A stretch of DNA of 44,764 bases from Microcaldota archaeon (GTDB lineage: Archaea > Micrarchaeota > Micrarchaeia > Anstonellales > Bilamarchaeaceae), in NCBI GenBank assembly GCA_023129075.1, contig JAGMCT010000014.1, positions 1 to 44,764 of the forward strand, in the 5' to 3' direction. This document shows positions 41,554-44,764 of the stretch, piece by piece; the first letter of the stretch is position 1; each line of letters starts with the position of its first letter. The notes below the pieces were generated by a model. That model saw nothing but the letters and a program-made list of their open reading frames with translations. It searched no databases and was not told the origin of the DNA. Position numbers and translations under genes: made by a program.

Positions 41554-42002
41554 ACTTCTTCCCCTGCCTTCCTGAAAAGTTTCACTATCTTCTGTTTTAT
41601 TGTTACCGGAATAGGCACTGCAACTTCTATCAGTTCAACAGTAAGATCTTCTTTTATTGGGTCCATCTTTGTGACCTTTGCTTTTTCTCCTTTAAAAGGT
41701 CCTGAGCGTATTTCAACAAGATCCCCCAGTTCTACGGTCGCAGAGGCAGGCTTCTCCGTCTTAATCATCTTCTCTATCTCTTCTATTCCTATTGCTTTTT
41801 TGAGAAGTCCTTTCACATGCTTTGTATTCGTTGCCAGTTTTACTGCAGCATTTTCATCTTTTGATTCAACAAAAAGATACCCCCTGACATTCTCACTTAT
41901 GAGTATTGCATGAATTGGAATATCCTGGGCCTTTGCCTTTTTCTCAAGCATCTGGGCTACAATCTTTTCCTGTCCTGTTGTTACTCTGAATATATATATC
42001 AC
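41550..42002 (-). CDS. spt5: Transcription elongation factor Spt5 (NusG-like)
   Basis: A 150-residue protein with the NGN domain (VTTGQEKIVAQMLEKKA; GYLFVESKDE) and a KOW domain (GDLVEIRSGPFKGEKAKV). It binds the RNA polymerase clamp with Spt4 to keep elongation processive. The start is GTG at 42002, after GGTGAT, eight bases after the secE stop. The ftsZ1-secE-spt5 order is conserved in many archaea; rpl11, often next, is not adjacent here because the DNA ligase gene converges. Confidence 0.95.
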   Translation of the reverse strand: MIYIFRVTTGQEKIVAQMLEKKAKAQDIPIHAILISENVRGYLFVESKDENAAVKLATNTKHVKGLLKKAIGIEEIEKMIKTEKPASATVELGDLVEIRSGPFKGEKAKVTKMDPIKEDLTVELIEVAVPIPVTIKQKIVKLFRKAGEEV

Positions 42003-42010
42003 AAAATCAC

Positions 42011-42172
42011 CTATATTACTTGAAATAGCAGATAAAGCAGCATTCCTACCGCGCCAACTACAAGCATTCCTGCACCGGTTATTCTTGCTATCTGATAAAA
42101 CTCTTTATTAGTTGGCTTCTTTGCTATATAAAGTATTTTCATTATTCTTTTCATTAACCGAGTAAATTCCAT
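42011..42172 (-). CDS. secE: Protein translocase subunit SecE (Sec61 gamma)
   Basis: A 53-residue protein. An amphipathic N-terminal helix (MEFTRLMKRIMKILYIAKKP) ends in the conserved KKPTNKEF turn, and a single membrane helix follows (about 33-52). This is the standard archaeal SecE/Sec61-gamma layout. It clamps SecY. The ATG at 42172 follows GGGTGA, which overlaps the ftsZ1 stop, and the spt5 GTG starts after its stop. It is below 60 codons and easily missed. Confidence 0.93.
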   Translation of the reverse strand: MEFTRLMKRIMKILYIAKKPTNKEFYQIARITGAGMLVVGAVGMLLYLLFQVI

Positions 42173-42178
42173 AGATAT

Positions 42179-43282
42179 TCACCCTACCATTTCAAGGTCA
42201 ATATCATCTATCTCTTGTGTTTTTTCTTCGTACTGATATTTTGGAAGTTTTACCCCTCCAAGAACTATCAATACCCGCAGGGATGTCTTCTTCATATCCT
42301 CTTCTATTCTTGCACCCCATATAATATGGGCATTCGGACTTATTCTTTTTGCTGTTTCTGAAACGATTAATTCAGCTTCCTTAAGAGTCATATCTTCCCC
42401 CCCCACAACATTTATCAGCGCTCTGTTTGCCACGCTTATGTCAGCATCAAGTAAAGGAGAATTCAATGCTGTTTCTATTGCAATAAGGGCTCTTTCCTCT
42501 GATTTCGCATCCAGGGAAGCTTCCCCAAGCCCGATTACAGCATAACCTGCATCATTAAGGATTGTTTTCAAGTCTGCAAAATCCACATTCATAAGGCCTG
42601 CTTTTGTTATCAATTCTGCTATCCCTTTTACAGAACCTGCAAGCACCTCATCAGAAACCTTGAATGCTGTATTCAAAGGCAAATCCGGAGCAATGGTAAG
42701 CAGTTTATCGTTCCTTATAACTATCAGGGTGTCTGTGTATTTCTTTAGTTTCTCAAGCCCCTGCAATGCATTTTCCATCCTTACCTTCCCTTCAGAAGTA
42801 AACGGCAGGGTTACAATAGCTACGCAAAGTGCCCCTGTACTTTTTGCCAGTTCTCCAACAACAGGACTGCTTCCTGTTCCTGTTCCTCCTCCAAGCCCGC
42901 AGGTAACAAACACCATGCTCGCATCTTTAATTGATTCTTTTACATCCTCCAGGCTTTCCCTGGTTGCTTCTTCCCCAAGTCCAGGGTTGCTTCCGGCCCC
43001 TCTTCCTTTGGTAAGCTGTTTTCCAAGCAGTATTTTTTTGTTGCATTTGATGCTCAAGAGATGCCTTGCATCGGTATTCATCGCTACAAGCTGAACATCC
43101 CGTATTCCAAGCTCGAAAAGTCTATTCAGTGTATTTGAACCGCTTCCTCCAGTGCCCACTACATACACCTTTGGCTTGCTTTCCTCTATGAACTTAAGAA
43201 GCTCCTCATCCTCCTTTGACATGCTTGGTTCGGTTACACTTTTTACGATTTCTCTGTTCACAGCTACATCCGTATTTGTCAA
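42179..43282 (-). CDS. ftsZ1: Cell division GTPase FtsZ1
   Basis: A 367-residue tubulin-superfamily GTPase. VVGTGGSGSNTLNRL, CGLGGGTGTGSSPVVGEL and the T7 region NTAFKVSDEVLAGSVKGI are present. IRNDKLLTIAPDLP and the EG-K pair in PFTSEGKVRM are FtsZ1-group features, in contrast to the FtsZ2-type IDNNRL/ER of the protein at 8584-9657. An N-terminal extension of about 30 residues (SKEDEELLKFIEESKP) and a C-terminal acidic tail (EIDDIDLEMVG) are probable partner-binding ends. It heads the secE-spt5 operon. Known archaeal FtsZ1 assembles first and scaffolds the division ring. Confidence 0.95.
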   Translation of the reverse strand: MTNTDVAVNREIVKSVTEPSMSKEDEELLKFIEESKPKVYVVGTGGSGSNTLNRLFELGIRDVQLVAMNTDARHLLSIKCNKKILLGKQLTKGRGAGSNPGLGEEATRESLEDVKESIKDASMVFVTCGLGGGTGTGSSPVVGELAKSTGALCVAIVTLPFTSEGKVRMENALQGLEKLKKYTDTLIVIRNDKLLTIAPDLPLNTAFKVSDEVLAGSVKGIAELITKAGLMNVDFADLKTILNDAGYAVIGLGEASLDAKSEERALIAIETALNSPLLDADISVANRALINVVGGEDMTLKEAELIVSETAKRISPNAHIIWGARIEEDMKKTSLRVLIVLGGVKLPKYQYEEKTQEIDDIDLEMVG

Positions 43283-43325
43283 AATAATCCCCTCTTATTA
43301 ATAGTATTGAGATATAGATAAGTAA

Positions 43326-43340
43326 ACCTTTAAAAATTAA
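43326..43340 (+). promoter_or_regulatory. endA TATA box
   Basis: ACCTTTAAAAATTAA lies about 22-36 bases before the ATG at 43362. It supports that start over the in-frame ATG at 43452. Confidence 0.5.
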
Positions 43341-43361
43341 CCTCACCTTCCATAGAATAAT

Positions 43362-44507
43362 ATGCTTTTGATTAATTACTCGAAGAAAAAAGGCTTTTTC
43401 TGCAAAGACCCCCACTCTATTTCAATCCTTTCAAACGGGTTTTACGGAAGCATGAAAAAAGCAGAGATTTCCCTTAACCCAGAGGAAGCCCTCTATCTCC
43501 TGGATGTAAGAAACTCAAAACTCCTTGATGAAAAAGAAAAGGAAATAAATCTCTCCCAAATCATTGAAAAACTCTCAAAGAATGAAAGGTTCTTTGCGCG
43601 TTATACAACATATAAGGACTGGAGGGACAGAGGCCTTATCCCAAAAGGATTTGAAGAAGAGCATTATGAGGGTTCACCAGCATGCGTAAACTACAAGCCC
43701 GAACCCCTTTCTTTAAAGGGATTCACGGGTTTTTCTGCGAGTTTTTTCCCTGATGACCTTATCTCCATCTCCCTTAAAGGAAAGGAATTCTACGATGAAT
43801 TCTGGTTCGGCCAGTTCGGCACCTATAAAGCAGACCACCGCGGTCTTCTCTTAAAACTGGATATCTTTGAAACCATTTTTCTTATGGAAAGAAAGCTCCT
43901 GAAGATAAAAGGCTTTACTCCTTCAAGGCTCAAGAAACTCGCAGAAGAAAGATTCCGTTATTTCCCGGACATGTATAATGTTTATGAAGACTGGAGGGAA
44001 AAAGGATTTGTGCTGAAAACAGGCTTTAAATTCGGCACCCATTTCCGCATCTACCTTCCAGGTATCTCCCCTGGAAAAACCAAGGGCTGGCTCCACTCCA
44101 AGCACGTAATTCACATCTTCCCAAGAAGAAGCAGGATGCTTATTTCAGAGTGGGCAAGGGCAATCCGTGTAGCCCATTCAGTAAAGAAAACCTTTATCCT
44201 TGCAATTCCAGGAAAGAAAACAACCAAGAAGGCAAAGGCAGATTTTGTTCTTTTCCACAGGATTAAAGGAGGCATAACCACCCCTAAAAAACACAACCCA
44301 AAATACCTTATGCTTTCACTTTCCGAAGATGAATATTTAGGAGGAATGGAGCTTGCCTCTTCCATAAAACTGGCTCAGAAAACCGGCCTTGAACCTCTTT
44401 TAGGAATTGCAGACCGCGAAAGCTCTGTCACCTATTACCAGATAAAAAAAATAAACCTCCCAAAAAGCAAATACGAATATTATGAAATAGAGTGGCTCCA
44501 GCCTTAA
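43362..44507 (+). CDS. endA: tRNA-splicing endonuclease, three-unit (epsilon2-like) form
   Basis: A 381-residue tRNA/rRNA intron endonuclease. Unit 1 (about 1-95) resembles an N-terminal domain (SLNPEEALYLLDVRN). Unit 2 (about 125-282) is a full catalytic unit with EDWREKGFVLKTGFKFGTHF. Its catalytic residues are probably Y231 (FRIY), H245 (LHSKHVI) and K276 (AHSVKK). The H-K spacing of 31 equals that of the Methanocaldococcus enzyme (H125, K156). Unit 3 (about 290-368) looks like an extra non-catalytic C-terminal domain (SSIKLAQKTGLEPLLGIADR). This order matches the epsilon2 enzymes described from ARMAN/Micrarchaeota, which cut a broad range of bulge-helix-bulge sites. The unit assignment is mine and not computed. 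Confidence 0.88.
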   Translation: MLLINYSKKKGFFCKDPHSISILSNGFYGSMKKAEISLNPEEALYLLDVRNSKLLDEKEKEINLSQIIEKLSKNERFFARYTTYKDWRDRGLIPKGFEEEHYEGSPACVNYKPEPLSLKGFTGFSASFFPDDLISISLKGKEFYDEFWFGQFGTYKADHRGLLLKLDIFETIFLMERKLLKIKGFTPSRLKKLAEERFRYFPDMYNVYEDWREKGFVLKTGFKFGTHFRIYLPGISPGKTKGWLHSKHVIHIFPRRSRMLISEWARAIRVAHSVKKTFILAIPGKKTTKKAKADFVLFHRIKGGITTPKKHNPKYLMLSLSEDEYLGGMELASSIKLAQKTGLEPLLGIADRESSVTYYQIKKINLPKSKYEYYEIEWLQP

Positions 44508-44562
44508 CCCTTTATTTATTTTGCGCTCTATAATATATCTAATTAAAATAAAAGGTGAATTG

Positions 44563-44764
44563 ATGGGAGAGCTGGATCGGGTAATATTCAAACAGGATAA
44601 AAAGGTCGCGCAGATTATCAGCGAAGCTAAGGTTTACATCAAAGAGAGGAGTTTTGGTTATGCAGCTGACAAATATGGAGAAGCAGCAGAAATAGTTAAA
44701 GCAAAATACCCAGACCAAGCAGCTAAGTACTATGTTGAATCAGCAAAACTATGGATCAGGCATC
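44563..44764 (+). CDS. Start of a helical-repeat (TPR/MIT-like) protein, cut by the window end
   Basis: The first 67 codons of a gene that continues past the window. The ATG at 44563 follows AAAGGTGAATTG, and an A/T-rich TATA-like stretch (TTTATTTATT, about 44511-44520) precedes it. The visible protein has paired helices (EAKVYIKERSFGYAADKYGE, then AAKYYVESAKLWIRH) with TPR- or MIT-like Ala/Tyr spacing. MIT-like proteins in archaea partner ESCRT/Cdc48-type ATPases, but the class cannot be settled from this fragment. Confidence 0.6.
   Translation, partial: MGELDRVIFKQDKKVAQIISEAKVYIKERSFGYAADKYGEAAEIVKAKYPDQAAKYYVESAKLWIRH

Overview
The window is chromosomal DNA of an archaeon, very probably a small-genome DPANN lineage near Micrarchaeota. 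The archaeal markers are AglB, family B DNA polymerase with a PCNA-binding tail, ATP-dependent DNA ligase, archaeal CCA-adding enzyme, Spt5, SecE, eL41, a COG2403-type cyclic 2,3-diphosphoglycerate synthetase and separate FtsZ1 and FtsZ2 genes. The lineage hint is a 381-residue tRNA-splicing endonuclease that reads as the three-unit (epsilon2-like) form first described in ARMAN/Micrarchaeota. Genes are densely packed. Four convergent pairs overlap at their stop codons. Many starts lie about 25-35 nt after a TTTAAA-type TATA box, and genes inside operons use a GGTGA-type ribosome binding site.

Layout. Positions 1-3309 hold two genes of unknown role that share a near-identical 5' flank and N-terminal motif: a HEAT-repeat protein with a caspase-like His/Cys C-terminal block, and an NlpC/P60-like protein. 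Positions 3384-8454 form a metal/redox region: a C_GCAxxG_C_C protein, a DtxR/MntR-like repressor, and an operon of a small unknown protein, a K/E-rich protein with a Cys cluster, a NifX-family protein and two MinD/Mrp-type ATPases with ferredoxin inserts. A 12-bp element is shared by the repressor promoter and this operon promoter. Positions 8584-19413 are mostly housekeeping: ftsZ2, aglB, cyclic-DPG synthetase, topA, an FkbM methyltransferase, pgk and purB.

Positions 20418-26546 are a five-gene operon, the best candidate for an undescribed system. It encodes a membrane protein resembling a detached VirB4 N-terminal part, a VirB4/HerA-like ATPase, a small two-helix membrane protein, a coiled-coil winged-helix protein, and an 855-residue protein with about 500 residues outside the membrane. 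It suggests a membrane-anchored DNA or protein translocation machine.

Positions 26543-31163 (minus strand) carry polB, a protein with three tandem excisionase-like HTH domains, an MTA/SAH deaminase-type amidohydrolase, and the 37-residue ribosomal protein eL41, which is too short for ordinary ORF calling. Positions 31259-36651 hold two Cys-rich lipoproteins, a DJ-1/PfpI protein, an EamA transporter, LemA, HtpX and glyA. Positions 36694-44764 hold a membrane HEAT protein, cca, an alpha/beta hydrolase with a Cys nucleophile, DNA ligase, the ftsZ1-secE-spt5 operon, endA and the start of a helical-repeat protein.

No rRNA, tRNA, CRISPR array or transposase was seen. No gene-free stretch exceeds 300 bases. 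The longest are 20138-20417, which holds a KH-like coding remnant, and 32124-32397, where only a possible promoter was seen.
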